A stretch of DNA of 64,000 nucleotides from Sweltsa coloradensis (taxonomy: Eukaryota; Arthropoda; Insecta; Plecoptera; Chloroperlidae). Location: assembly GCA_024449915.1 (NCBI GenBank), contig JAMZAV010000071.1, positions 682,001-746,000 of the forward strand, given 5' to 3'. The notes below the pieces were generated by a model. That model was not told where the DNA came from and made no database searches. It was given only the letters and a program-made list of their open reading frames with translations. This document shows, piece by piece, positions 1 to 12,224 of the stretch (positions are counted from its first letter, which is position 1; every line of letters starts with the position of its first letter). The translations under genes were made by a program, and so were the position numbers.

Positions 1-457
1 TTTACATTGAGTGAATTCGCATTTACAAAATTAATGTGAGCTTCAAGTGAAGGGGTAAAATCCTCTTTAAGGTATTGCGGTCGTAATAAGTGGATGCATT
101 ATTCCATCTATTTGCCCCGATAGGGTTTTCATATTCACGAGAATTCCATAGCCATTGATTTACATCAATTGTAATTGTATTGTGCTTGGTTCAGCAGAAA
201 AAAAGGCCTCATGGCCTTAAGCTTCGCCAAGATATAAAATAAAGATTCTTTTTTTTTTATTATTATTATTATTGGTTGCTTATGAATAACGTTGTAAACG
301 GCTATAGAATTGTCGTGAATATGAAAACCCTATCGGGACAAAGAGATGGAATAATGCAACCACTTATTACGGCCTCAATACCTTAAAGAGGATTTCCTCG
401 ATAATAAATCCTTCACTGGAAGCTCACATATTTTGTAAATGTGAATTCACTCAATGA
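1..457. mobile_element. Foldback/MITE element with ~145-bp inverted arms
   Basis: The first ~145 bases and the stretch 312-457 are near-perfect reverse complements: TTGAGTGAATTC at the left matches GAATTCACTCAA at the right, and GATAGGGTTTTCATATTC matches its complement at about 312-335. The arms enclose about 165 bp of unrelated AT-rich sequence. No ORF is present. The left tip is cut by the window edge, so target duplication cannot be judged. It lies in what should be an intron of the receptor gene. Confidence 0.7.
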
Positions 458-1520
458 TTTTAACAACTTCATCCATCCTGTTCATTTTCATGCTCTACCT
501 TAAAAGCAAAGCAAGCTTCCATTTATCTCGAGTGCATCTACAAATAGTTAAGTAAAGTAACGTCGAGCAATTAGATATTAGACCGTTCCGTAAAGAACGC
601 AATTTAATACCTGTCTCGTTTATTTTCGCTTCCGTTTCTCTACCGTGTGGATACAAATAGATACGATGTATAAGAACAGCACGTTTTCTAAATATGTCAA
701 GAGGAAATATAGGTTGAAACTGCAATCAAGAATCTACCTTTGTTTATTCTTGTTTGTTCTTGTTTCTTGTACTGTGTATCATTTTACTGAGCTCTACAAT
801 GTGCATAGCTCAAACTTGAATGTTATTAAGAAATATTGTGTTGCATGTTCCGATTACTTTTACGTGTTTTATGTAAATTAACATTGTGCTGAAGATGAAT
901 ACAGTGAAAAACTTAGTTTTAAATTGGCCTCTTCCAAACAGAGACAAAATGAAAATGTACATCTCTCCCTGTACCCGTCATTCTCCACAATAAGAATGAT
1001 TATAATCACGTGTAACTCATAAAAAGGCTTTATCTATATAATATAGCATCGTAGTTGTGTAGAACGTGTTTTGTTTACTACAGCTGTTAAACTATCTCAA
1101 TTCTCAACCATGAACCAATAGCGTAATCTACATGCTTTGCCCCTGAGTTCAGATCGACAGCAACCACCGGCAATCCTGATTGAAGGTTTTTACATATTGC
1201 GAATGCTTGGTTTGAGTCGTACATTCCCTCTTACCATCAATTAAACTCAATTATCAAGTTGTAACCCAGCAGCTTTCTTACAATAAAGATTCTAGATAGT
1301 GTTAACTCTAACTAGTAATTACTAATTTTACTAATTACTATTATTAGTACTAATTTTTATTATATTAAATAACTTTTTTAAGTATGCCAGATGAAAACTA
1401 TTTTGCTTGATAAAAAGCCTTTAATTATAAAGCTATATAATAAACTAGTTATAATTAGTTTTTAAGTTCGTGAATATGCGTGTACCCGTGGATTTATTCC
1501 CCTCGTTCTCTTGTAAGCAG
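458..1520. other. AT-rich intron, nothing recognised
   Basis: This AT-rich stretch precedes the first visible receptor exon. It ends in an acceptor (TTGTAAGCAG before 1521). No exon, tRNA or repeat was recognised, and the short ORFs have no coding character. Confidence 0.5.
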
Positions 1521-1817
1521 GTAAGCCGGACGGCCTCCACAACTGCACCATCGTAAACCAGACGGCCGAGTCCCTGTACGTCGAGTGCACCGAGGGTTTC
1601 GACGGCGGCCTCACCCAGGAGTTCGTCATGGAGGTGTACGACACCGTCACGCAGGTCCTCGTCACCAATGTGACGTCACGCACCCCCACCTTCACCGTCA
1701 ACGGGCTGGAGTCCGGGCTCGGCTTCGACATATCGCTCTACGCCGCTAATCGCAAGGGGAAGAGTGACCCCACGCCACTGCACGCGTACACGCTCAAGGC
1801 TGCGGAGAAGAGGACAG
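1521..1817 (+). CDS. Sidestep-like receptor, first FN3 exon (partial gene)
   Basis: The exon encodes about 99 residues of a fibronectin type III domain, opening KPDGLHNCTIVNQTAESL and ending YTLKAAEKRT. It contains EGFDGG, FVMEVYD, a glycosylation-type NVTS, and SLYAANRKGKS. The acceptor is AAGCAG before 1521 and the donor is ACAG|GTAATG at 1818. Both ends are phase 1, the usual pattern for a modular extracellular domain. The exon is much more GC-rich than its surroundings. It would be the membrane-side end of the Ig/FN3 ectodomain. The exon itself begins AG|GTAAG, which looks like a donor, so naive predictors may misplace the boundary. The fold call is secure; the Sidestep assignment rests on motif memory. 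Confidence 0.85.
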
Positions 1818-4800
1818 GTAATGTGGAGTTCACAGTTTTTTAATTCTTAATTATCTGTCTTTATTGAAACTCCAAATAGACTACCGGCCGTACGAGAGTT
1901 GAAGTCAAAATATTATTTGCACAACTGAATGGCATGACCAATGGCCAAAATGTCGACGAAGCTGTAAACTGAAGTGTATGATTCAATACCGACATGTTTT
2001 TTTTCGAAGAAATTATTCATGTCGAGTAAAAAACGATATTTTGATGATTATGATGAAATTGGTTACCCATTCCGAAAACACGACTTATTAAAAAGAATCG
2101 GGCTAATTAATCTACTATTTCCGTATTCATATTAAAGTTTGTCAACTATGCAACGTTTCATAATATACTTAGATGCAGAAATAGGTTTTTATTAAACGTC
2201 AACATGCTCCCTGTAAAGAAGATATGAATACAAAATTGTACTTATTTGTACAATGAGATCTGAGCTAAAAGAACTTGTGCTCAGAATTGTGTCGAGTTAT
2301 TACATCACAACCAACCAGACAATGGGGGTGTTCTACAAATATGTTTTACAGTGTGATGTAAATAAAGGGATGTTTTTGATATCACGTGCATTTTCCTTTA
2401 ATTGTGTTTTCTATGCTCGCACTATAGTCGCAATTGCTGGGAAATCAAAATGATAGCCACTTCTTGACTATTGTCAGAGTCAGAGGCAAAGCACTCAATG
2501 TTTTTATCAATGCGAACTCTTATTACCACGTCGCTTTGTTTTGTATAGCTGCTACTCATACTGAGAGACCACGGGTCAGCCCCACCTCAATCACTCCCCG
2601 AGTCACTAACATCTACTGTCAGATCCAGAGTTCGAGTTGTTTTCAGCGAGATATTTGAGCAAAACAATGATCCACTACTTGGAATAAGATGATTCCAATG
2701 TTCAAATTTGTCTATATGTAATATATCAATGCTGTTTGCAAAACATCTTGCTAATTGTTTAGTTGCATTAAATTTTATCGTAGAAACTGGTGTTGTTATA
2801 TGTGTATTTTATACAAATGCTTAAATTGGTTTTTTCTGATAAGTAATATAATGTGGCGTATTAAAACGGTTTTTCTGAGAAGTAATATTATTGTGATGTA
2901 TTATCTTAAAAAGTATATTTTACAGCATTTATTAATGCAGCTGATAATGATATACCGTTACTCATAACATCTTGAGGCGTTCTTTTGAAACCTGGTATTA
3001 AGAGATGCTAATAACTTTGAACATTAACTTCGCTTTTCCCCCAACAAACAACAGGGAGCAAAAAGTTGCTCGTTCTATTACAAAAGGACTATAGCTAGAA
3101 AAGTAGACGTGTTTTGTCTGTGTAAATTTAAATTAGTGAACTATTAATTACGAGTATATTTTATTTTTAGATAAAAGCTAATTTAAACATCATAAATTAT
3201 AATGCGCCAGAGCTTGATGTTGTTAATTTAAAATAAATTATTGAAGAATATACTCAGAAAATACAAACCCCAGGCCACTAGGTAGGTACTTTTCAACGCC
3301 TTACTGCAGTTTAGTACACACAATTTTAAGAACAAATTAAGAATTTTTTAAATTTGCGTTTGGATAAGGGAGGTCGGGCACAGCAGTTTTCATGCTCATC
3401 GACATGTGGTTTTAGGTCACTACAATAATTGTTCGTTCCACTTGTCTATTGTTGTCGTCGAAGTGCACGTAATGCTGCTCCTAAGTTTCAGCTAGGCGCT
3501 GGAAGGAGGCCATGCAAGATCATTCAGCCTCCATATGTTGTTACTTGTTCAGACGAAGGGGTTGGTTGTGTAGTACGACTACGAACGAATCTCGGTCGAC
3601 GAGAGACGAACTCCACGCAATGTGGAAGTTCAACTATTTACAAGGCGAAGATAATTGCCATTTCAACTATATACTAACTTCTCTTCCGGTAGAGTTCTAA
3701 CAACTCTGCTACTTCGTTCGCTTCGGGGGGCTCGGATGTTACAATCGATTTCTGAATAACGTTGATGCAATTATCATAAAATCATTTGAGGGGCTGGTTA
3801 TTGCCAAACTGCCGTTTTTAATAACTCCACAGTGTTCAACTTTCTTCCTTTCAAACACGATTACTTTTCATCAGAATTTTTTATCGTAATAAAAAATTTA
3901 CTTGTTTTCGTGGCCTTCAGAAAGTTTTTTATTTTTGCGGCTTTTGTGTTCTATGTCTAACTTTCTGGATCGCTAAATACACAGTGTGTGTGGGCTTCCT
4001 GCCAGATTTAACGCAAACAGTTATCATAAAACCGTTTTTCCGTATACGAGATTTCAACCCAAATCTTTATCTGTAGTTGAACCAAATATGCATACCCAAG
4101 TGTGTATATATATTTACATCTCTGTATCAGTGGCGGCTCTGGGGTAGTTTTACTGGTGAGGCGAAATTAATATCCCGGAGGTATTATATGGGGACGTGAT
4201 ATCTTTATCCTTTGTAAAATAACAAATTTTACATTCTAATTGTGTCGTAGGTGAATGACAAGACTATTTGGAATTGTCATAGCATCGGTGCACAAAATAA
4301 AGGAGATAGTAGTAGGTTGTAGTAATTAATGTACGTGATAAGGTGATAGTATTTGTTGGTAGTCCATTGCGAGGAAAGAACTAAGAAGACAATTAATATG
4401 CATACATTTATTATAGGAAAAAATACTTGGACTAGGACGATTAACATTAGCCTGACGTATACGAGAGTAATAATGTTAATAATCTGAAGTATGGGACAGT
4501 GAAGGACGCGAGAATCTGAGGATTATAGGCTATTAACCTGACCGATCCCCTAACGTTGTAAGTCATTGTTGTTACGGTTTTGTGATGAGTAAAACAAGAG
4601 ATTATCCTAATTGATTGATAGGGCAATAAGCATTATTATACTATTTAAAGTAACATATGACTGTGTAGCTATGTGTTTGAAATAGGTAAGTTCGTAACTA
4701 AGTCGTTACGTGTAAGCAAAGATAGTTGGTAACATCGGAACGTCTCAACATTGAAAAACAATAATATAAGAAAATATTGAACCATTCCAACAATACTGTG

Positions 4801-5585
4801 ATTACGTCGGCTGAAGCCCAACTGCTTAATGGTTCCCCGCTGTCCCATCGCCAGTTTACGAGGGCTGTTGAGTACGTATCGTATAACTAGCCTGGCATGG
4901 GGATGGTTAAAAACCTCATCTCCGGAGTGAAAAAAACATTCCACTGTGGATGGGTTATCATCTCGTCATAAAACGACCTGGTCTATGTTTTCTGGCATTT
5001 TCAGTCCGTTATTTTAAAATTCAAAGGCCTCATAAAAATATGGAAATTTTCGTAACGACTCTTTCCTTGAGTGTTCTGTATTCCCGTGTTAATGCTGAAA
5101 GTCTGATCGTTTCACAACACGTGGCTTAAATATATCGAGTCTCGTACTTGATTCCCGTGTTCACGTCGCCGCCGACAAACTAGGTTTATGGGCTGTCACC
5201 CATTATGAAGTTCACAGGCGCATTCTGTAGAACAACATCATTAGAGGTGCTTTGTCATGATATTATACCGTCTTCTAGAACAACGAGAGGGAGGTTTTCA
5301 TGGCCTTTTGATGCGTTTACGGTTTACAGAGCGCCGCCTCACACTAATGCGCATTGGGTCTGTTTTGTGCGCTGTTTTCTGGTCATTTGTTTGTCTTGAG
5401 CAAAGGGGAATAGCTTACTGCTGTTTGCTTTCGTGAAATTATGTCAAGAGGGATGATGGATTGTGGAAAATGCTTTTATGAAATTTGACATCTAGATATA
5501 TAGTTTATTTTCCTCCTAAAGTGGTGTTTTTGATAAATGACATCAATCTCTGAATTATGTGATCATTTTTACATGAAAAAATTAG
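1818..5585 (+). other. Receptor intron (3.8 kb), no exon seen
   Basis: A phase-1 intron between the two FN3 exons. Both strands carry only short uninformative ORFs, such as those near 2253-2453, 3429-3677 and 4669-4944. At about 4129 the tip CAGTGGCGGCTCTGG resembles the terminus of a hAT-type MITE, but no matching right end was found. Confidence 0.5.
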
Positions 5586-5942
5586 GCCGTGATCCGTTGT
5601 CTGTGGTGAAGCCGCTGCCACCCGAGAACTGCACCGTAGTTCATCAGACCGCCACCTCGCTGCGCGTCAGTTGCAATCATGACGCGGAAGAGGAGGAGGA
5701 TGGCGGCAGTGGCAGTGGCATACCCACGACCTATGTGTTGCAAGTTTACGACGCCGAGACTCGACGCCTGATGGCTAGCTCGGCGTCCCCGGCGCCCGGG
5801 ACATTAGAGGTTACCGATCTGCCGCCTACCAACAGTGGCGCGCTCGTCCTGTCGGTGCGCACAGTAGTTGCGCACGCCACGAGCGACGCTGTCTCTATCT
5901 ATACGTTGATGCCGAAACCTCCCGAAGAACAGCGTGCCGGGG
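5586..5942 (+). CDS. Sidestep-like receptor, second FN3-like exon
   Basis: The exon encodes about 119 residues. NCTVVHQTATSLRVSC and TYVLQVYDAETRRLMAS align with NCTIVNQTAESLYVEC and EFVMEVYDTVTQVLVTN of the preceding exon, so it appears to be a diverged copy of the FN3 exon. An acidic/Gly-Ser insertion (DAEEEEDGGSGSG) interrupts the region that reads EGFDGG in the first copy. The acceptor is AATTAG before 5586, with a poor pyrimidine tract; the donor is GGG|GTAAGC at 5943. Both ends are phase 1 and join the neighbours in frame. It would sit between the main FN3 and the membrane. The weaker domain match makes the fold less certain than the first exon. Confidence 0.75.
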
Positions 5943-6820
5943 GTAAGCCAGGTGGTGGTTTCTGTCGGAGACGGCGATCATCAAGTGATCGGCGATTAAC
6001 ATGTTGCTTGTGACTAATTTATCGTGGCTTGCAAATAACAGACAGATCAACTAACGAAGGCGTGTTGCAGATTAGTCAATGGGTGAAAGCTAACTCTTAA
6101 CATGTTTAAACAACAGGATACGTACATGTGTGTGAAGAATTTATTTATCAGCTCTATTGGCCTCGAAATACATTGTGTCGGATAATTTATGTGGATTGTT
6201 TCGAAAAACTCATCTTGTTAACCAAAAATAATGGTAAAGTCAATTTGCTTCGCCATTCCGGACTTGCGGAGCATGTGAGAGGATTGTTCAATCACACTCA
6301 ATCACATAAAACTTGAGCATAAGTAACTAAAGAGCTTCGATCCTACGGTCATTTAAGCAATATGATTTTTAATTTTGAATCGACTTACCTGTTATTAATA
6401 ATACATGTGTCTTATGTTTAACACGGGTGGTGGGGGAAGGAATTAATGTATTGATAAAATCTGCGGTGTCCGCGATTGCTTTCAAGACCTAGGACTACTT
6501 TACTTTTCCACTGTTGATGACTACCCAACATTTATTACCCAACAATCAGAATATCAGTAACACATAAGAATAGTGTCACAAACTTTTTCCATAATGTTTC
6601 CTATAGCGGTGTTTCAGTTTTTCACTAACATGTTATCTTTACTTTGAAATATGGTTATGATCCGAGTTTATATTCAATTGTACGGTTGTACCATACAATT
6701 TAAATTCTCTTACTTTAGGTCCCGGGTTGATAACCGTTTTAAATAAATCATAATTCATACCAATGTACACCATTTTCAACCATTGTACTTTTATTAATAA
6801 AACTTCATTGGGTTCCATCT
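5943..6820 (+). other. Receptor intron, part before the satellite
   Basis: AT-rich intron sequence with no exon or repeat that I can recognise. The tandem array begins near 6825. Confidence 0.4.
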
Positions 6821-6824
6821 CTAT

Positions 6825-9590
6825 TATCCTAGTCAACGTCAACAAAATCCTTACGTTCGTCGCACTAGCTATGCGAATGAATTATGTGATGTCCGACACG
6901 ACACCTCCATCAAAACACTTGTATTTTATTATTATTTTACAAACTTTTAGTGCAGTACTCTCAAAACACAATTTTTTTCTAATATTCTATATTACTAACA
7001 AGTATGTACTGGCAATGGTCAGAGCTAAGCTTGGTACCGTTATAAGACATACACGTAAATGATTATTATTATCGTTAACAAAATCCGTGCGTTCCTCACA
7101 TTAGCATTGAATGAATAAGATGATGTCCGACCCGGCACCTCCACCAAAACACTGTATTTTTTCATATTTTTTTCACAAAAAATGTTGTGCAATACTCTCG
7201 AAACACACATATTCTAATATTCTATTTTGTTATTAATTAGTTATACGTGCATTTGTCAGATATGAGCTTGGTACCGAATAAGACTTAAACGTCAGTGATT
7301 ATTACTATCGTCAACAAAATCCTTACGTTCGTCGTATGTGAACTAATAAGGTGATGTCCGACCCGGCACCTCCACCAAAACACTTGCATTTTATTATATA
7401 AATTTACAAACCTGTAGTGCAGTACTCTCAACACAAAATGTTTCTAATATTTTACATTACTAAAAAGTAATGTACTTGCAATGGTCAGAGATAAGCTCGG
7501 TACTGTTATAAGACATACACGTAAGTGATTATTATTACCGTTAACAAAATCCTTACGTTCGTCGTATGTGAACGAATAAGATGATGTCCGACCCGGCACC
7601 TCCACCAAAACACTTGTATTTTATTATATAAATTTACAAACCTGTAGTGCAGTACTCTCGGAACACAAAATGTTTCTAATATTTTACATTACTAAAAAGT
7701 AATGTACTTGCAATGGTCAGAGATAAGCTCGGTACCGTTATAAGACATACACGTCAGTGATTATTATTATCGTCAACAAAATCCTTACGTTCGTCGTATT
7801 AGCTGTGTAAATGAATAAGATGATGTCCGACCCGGCACCTCCACCAAAACACTTGTATTTTATTATTATTTTACAAAAATTTAGTGCAGTACTCTCGGAA
7901 CACAAAATTTTTCTAATATTTTATATTACAAACAAGTAATGTACTTTCAATGGTCAGAGATAAGCTCGGTACCGTTAAAAGACATACACGTAAGTGATTA
8001 TTATTACAGTTAACAAAATCCTTACGTTCGTCGATAGCTATGCGAATGAATAAGATGATTTCCGACCCGGCACCTCCACCAAAACACTTGCATTTTATTA
8101 TTATTTTACAACAATTTAGTGCAATGCTCTCGAAACACAAAATTTTTCTAATATTCTATTCCTTGCAAGTAATGTACTTTCAATGGTCAGAGATAAGCTC
8201 GGTACTGTTATAAGACATACACGTAAGTGATTATTATTACCGTTTACAAAATCCTTACGCTCGTCGTATGTGAACGAATAAGATGATGTCGGACCCGGCA
8301 CCTCCACCAAAACACTTGTATTTTATTATTATTTTACAAAACTTTAGTGCAGTACTCTCGAAACACAAAATGTTTCTAATATTTTACATTACTAACAAGT
8401 AATGTACTTGCAATGGTCAGAGCTAAGCTTGGTACCGTTATAAGACATGCACGTAAGTGATTATTATTACCGTTTACAAAATCCGTGCGTTACTCACATT
8501 AGCTATTGAATGACTAAGATGATGTCCAACCCGGCACCTCCACCAAAAAACTTGTATTTTATTATATAAATTTACAAAACTTTAGTGCAGTACTCTCGAA
8601 ACACAAAATGTTTCTAATATTCTACATCACTAACAAATAGTGTACTTGCAATGGTCAGAGATAAGCTCGGTACCATTATAAGACATACACCTAAGTGATT
8701 ATTATTATTGTCAACAAAATTCTTATGTTCGTCGTATTAGCTATGTAAATGAATAAGGTGATGTCCGACCCGGCACCTCCACCAAAACACTTGCATTTTA
8801 TTATATTATTTTACAAAACTTTAGTGCAGTACTCTCGAAACACAAAATGTTTCTAATATTTTACATTACTAACAAGTAATGTACTTGCAATGGTCAGAGC
8901 TAAGCTTGGTACCGTTATAAGACATGCACGTAAGTGAGAATTATTACCGTTTACAAAATCCGTGCGTTACTTACATTAGCTATTGAATGAATAAGGTGAT
9001 GTCCAACCCGGCACCTCCACCAAAAACACTTGCATTTTATTATATAAATTTACAAAACTTTAGTGCAGTACTCTCGAAACAATTTTTTTCTAATATTCTA
9101 TATCACTAACAAATAGTGTACTTGCAATGGTCAGAGATAAGCTCGGTACCGTTATAAGACATACACGTAAATGATCGTTAACAAAATCCGTGCGTTCCTC
9201 ACATTAGCATTGAATGAATAAGATGATGTTCGACCCGGCACCTCCACCAAAACACTGTATTTTATCATTTATTTTTTTTACAAAAAAATGTTGTGCAATA
9301 CTCTCGAAACACACATATTCTAATATTCTATATTGTTATTAATTAGTTATACTTGCATTTGTCAGATATGAGCTTGGTACCGAATAAGACATAAACGTCA
9401 GTGATTATTAGTATCGTCAACAAAACCATTACGCTCGTCGAATTAGCTATGCGAATGAATAAGATGATGTCCGACCCGGCACCTCCACCAAAACACTTGT
9501 ATTTTATAATATTATTTTACACAAATTTAGTGGCGAAAATATTCTAATATTCAATAACAAGAGCTCGGTACTTTCAAATTTAGTATATAG
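6825..9590 (+). repeat. Intronic tandem array, 12 copies of a ~234-bp unit
   Basis: The marker GATGTCCGACCCGGCACC or a close variant starts at 6888, 7122, 7353, 7583, 7822, 8057, 8285, 8521, 8760, 8998, 9225 and 9466. Spacing is 227 to 241 bp. Each unit also carries GTGCAGTACTCTCG, TTCTAATATT, CAATGGTCAGAG, AAGCTYGGTACCGTTATAAG and CAAAATCCTTACGTTCGTCG. Units differ by substitutions and small indels and no long ORF is kept, so this is a divergent satellite rather than coding sequence. It fills most of the intron between the second FN3 exon and the transmembrane exon. Confidence 0.95.
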
Positions 9591-9870
9591 TCACACTAAC
9601 GGAACTGACAACATGGTTTTATCAAATCTGATGTGGAAGCTAATTATTTCTATATATAATTTACAACATAAAAGTTAATGAAAGATTCGTGGCTGCATTT
9701 ATATCAAAAGTGTTATTGATTTTGGATTTTGAAGAATGATCTCATTTGCCTACAACCTAGTACGGAAAGGTACTGCAGATTTTTCATAAAAAGTAATTGC
9801 CATAAAATCAACAGAGATCCTAATCACCGAAGTCGAGCAACCCCGGTATCACACTTGTTGTTTGTTGCAG

Positions 9871-10029
9871 CAGCCACGCCCACTATTCTCCACATCACGC
9901 CGATCCTGGGGCTGCTGATCGGCGTAGTGGCAGCCCTGGTTCTGGTGGCGGTCATCATTGTGGTGGTGATGAGGCTGCGAGGACACGGAGACAACGACGA
10001 GAAGGAGCGAGACGACGGCGGGATGGCAG
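9871..10029 (+). CDS. Sidestep-like receptor, transmembrane exon
   Basis: The exon encodes ATPTILHITP, then a strongly hydrophobic run (ILGLLIGVVAALVLVAVIIV and three more), then the basic stop-transfer sequence MRLRGHGDNDEKERDDGG. That is a single-pass type I membrane segment about 24 residues long followed by a charged tail. The acceptor follows a T-rich tract (TTGTTTGTTGCAG), and a second in-frame CAG ends at 9873, giving a NAGNAG tandem acceptor. The donor is GCAG|GTACGC at 10030. Both ends are phase 1. The open frame runs past the donor to a stop at 10184. Confidence 0.88.
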
Positions 10030-10566
10030 GTACGCGCCACACTCATTCATACCACCTCGCCACTGTACCCTGGACGTGGTACTATACGCCCTTCTCCGCG
10101 CCCTACTACCCTCGTTGCTTATTATACCCCACTCCCCAGCGTTACATCCCTCCTCGTGCCCTAACGTCTCCCAAGCGCGATTAAGCTGATAGAAGGGTTA
10201 GGGTTCACCTAATCGCGATACTACACGTCCTTGTACCGCAATATTAATCTAATCGTTGTAGCACAGTATCCTCTCACTAACACTGATATCTTTTAACTCG
10301 TGCTGCATAACCAAAGTATAAAGTCACACGTGATTTAAGAGGATTCACGTGTTAAAAACTGTTGTTCTCATTGAACATTTTGTTTAAACATGACTGACGA
10401 AAAAAGGTACAATTAATTTTTATTTTTATTTTTGATTGTTGCAAACCAGCGATCTGTTTTATCTTTCATGATTCAAGATATCATAATGTGTGGTTCATTC
10501 CTTACAATACTTACCGCATGTGTGTTCGAATATAAATCTTGATTGCAACATCTGTGTTTGATTCAG
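10030..10566 (+). other. Short receptor intron with in-frame readthrough
   Basis: The first ~155 bp stay open in the receptor frame (ends at TAA 10182-10184) and are richer in C than a typical intron of this window. The rest is AT-rich, ending in a plausible tract and TTTGATTCAG at 10566. Confidence 0.5.
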
Positions 10567-10692
10567 GGCGCACAAGTCGTGGGGTGGCGGCGTGCGGGGA
10601 CAAGGCGGGCGCCATCCCTCTTGGCAAGGACATCGACGACAGTGTAGATAGCATGGACGAGAAGAATCCGGATATCATACCACAAAACAGCG
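10567..10692 (+). CDS. Sidestep-like receptor, cytoplasmic exon with EKNPDIIPQ
   Basis: The exon encodes RTSRGVAACGDKAGAIPLGK, then DIDDSVDSMDEKNPDIIPQ and NSG. It is a juxtamembrane cytoplasmic segment, basic then acidic. EKNPDIIPQ is a motif I associate with the tails of arthropod Sidestep-like receptors. The acceptor is GATTCAG before 10567 and the donor AGCG|GTGAGA at 10693; both ends are phase 1 and in frame with the exons on either side. No catalytic domain is present. Confidence 0.82.
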
Positions 10693-12081
10693 GTGAGATG
10701 TTCATTTATTTAGCAATAAGTGGCATAATTAAATGTTGTGGGTCGCTGCAATCACGATTTATGTGTGTTTTTGTATTAGTTAAAGTAAAAAATGTCATTA
10801 ATTCTTTTTAAATATTTTGATACGGTATAGATTTGTAATGAGTGATTTGTGATGACTATTCATCACTTAGCTAACTTATTCAGATTATTATGTCAGGGAG
10901 AAAAACGTAAGTTCTAGATGAGACCTGTAGGTAAGCGAAAACTTTGTTTAGATTAGATAGGGAGTTTAGTTTGAACTACTTAAGAAATGGATTACTTGAT
11001 TTATAGTTGGAGTTGAAGTTATTTGATTTGTTCCTTATATTTTCTCGAGACAAATAAAGCTGTCCCATAATCGCCGTGGCTTCAGGATGGCTGTATTCCT
11101 TTTTCAATGCGTAAGTCGTTTCAGTGAGCCTTTTAGAAATGTAGGTTATCATGTTCATACTAAGATATGATATTAATTTGAAGGCGCTAAACTACTAGGG
11201 CGTCAGTTATCAAACTTAAAACAGTTATATATGTATCATGTGCCACGCGAGACACAGCTTCGGAAGGTCACAGTTTCGATTCCCGCCAGCGAATATTGTG
11301 ACTCTTAAGTTCATAAGGCATATGTTGGGATTGTGTAGCACAAACAGCCATCAGATGTTGCTTACCTTAGCGCCAATACCCAATCTGATGGAAGTGATAG
11401 AATGTTCTTACAATGGGTAGTGTTCAACGTTTATGTTAGGTGTAGGCAACTGCAATCAAAACATATTTTTATCAATATAGCATATGTTTGTATGTTTTAC
11501 GTTAGCTTACGTAATAAAATTTAAATATATTGTGTAAATTGTGTATTGTCAAGAGTAATCATTGCATATAACTATATTTTAGGATTCTTCAGCATTTTAG
11601 CTTATACTGCCCTAAACAAGAAGGCCTTAACTACATTTTTTTAGTTGGCACTGTTATTCATTTTGTTGGGGCTTGGGGTCATATCTACGTATGTACTAAG
11701 TAAGAAGATCGTATCAGCATGCAAAAACGGGCAAAACGACTATGAACTATCTTACCTACACCTTTTTAAGCTTGTTTGAATCACGTTTTCATGAATAACT
11801 CAAAATCTGCTTGTGCGTAGATAAGGGCCCCTTTTTTAGTATGGCAGTATATTGACCTTTCGATGAAAATAAAGACCTGTTAATATTTTAAAGTCATGAA
11901 TAATATTTTATGATCTAATGTAACTTTATTTTTAGTAGATATCCCGACGTTTCTAGAATATTGCACAGTCTATATCTTAGTTGAAAAATTTGAAAATATT
12001 CAGCCGCAGACTGAACGAACTTGCTGTTTAGTTTCCTACATAAAATATCAATATTAGCACTCAATACGTAACATCTTTTAG
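10693..12081 (+). other. Receptor intron with a SINE-like B box
   Basis: AT-rich phase-1 intron. At about 11234-11310 the sequence CACAGTTTCGATTCCCG looks like an RNA polymerase III B box from a tRNA-derived SINE; the A box is weak. Nothing else recognised. Confidence 0.4.
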
Positions 12082-12224
12082 ATACAGACTACCAGGACCC
12101 CGACGAAAAGGCGTTTGAGAAGTTGAACAATGCCCCAAGCCGGATCTACGCTAACACCGCCCGGCAGTCGCCAAACCGAGACATGTATGAAAACACCAAC
12201 AACGTAAACAACACTCCTAAGACG
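12082..12224 (+). CDS. Sidestep-like receptor, tail exon with two YxN motifs
   Basis: The exon encodes DTDYQDPDEKAFEKLNNAP, then SRIYANTARQSPNRD, MYENTNN, VNNTPKT (the leading D uses one base from the exon before). YANT and YENT both fit the pYxN pattern bound by Grb2/Drk-type SH2 domains; this is inference from motif only. The acceptor is ATCTTTTAG before 12082, which completes the phase-1 codon. The donor is GACG|GTTTGT at 12225, phase 0. Composition is less GC-biased than the FN3 exons but clearly above the intron background. Confidence 0.8.

Noticed and set aside
4669..4944. 91-aa minus-strand ORF in a receptor intron
   Set aside because: No recognisable domain or coding composition, and it lies within an intron.
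6825..9590. CRISPR-like array
   Set aside because: Unit length of ~234 bp with no spacer-repeat alternation, in a eukaryotic intron; it is satellite DNA.
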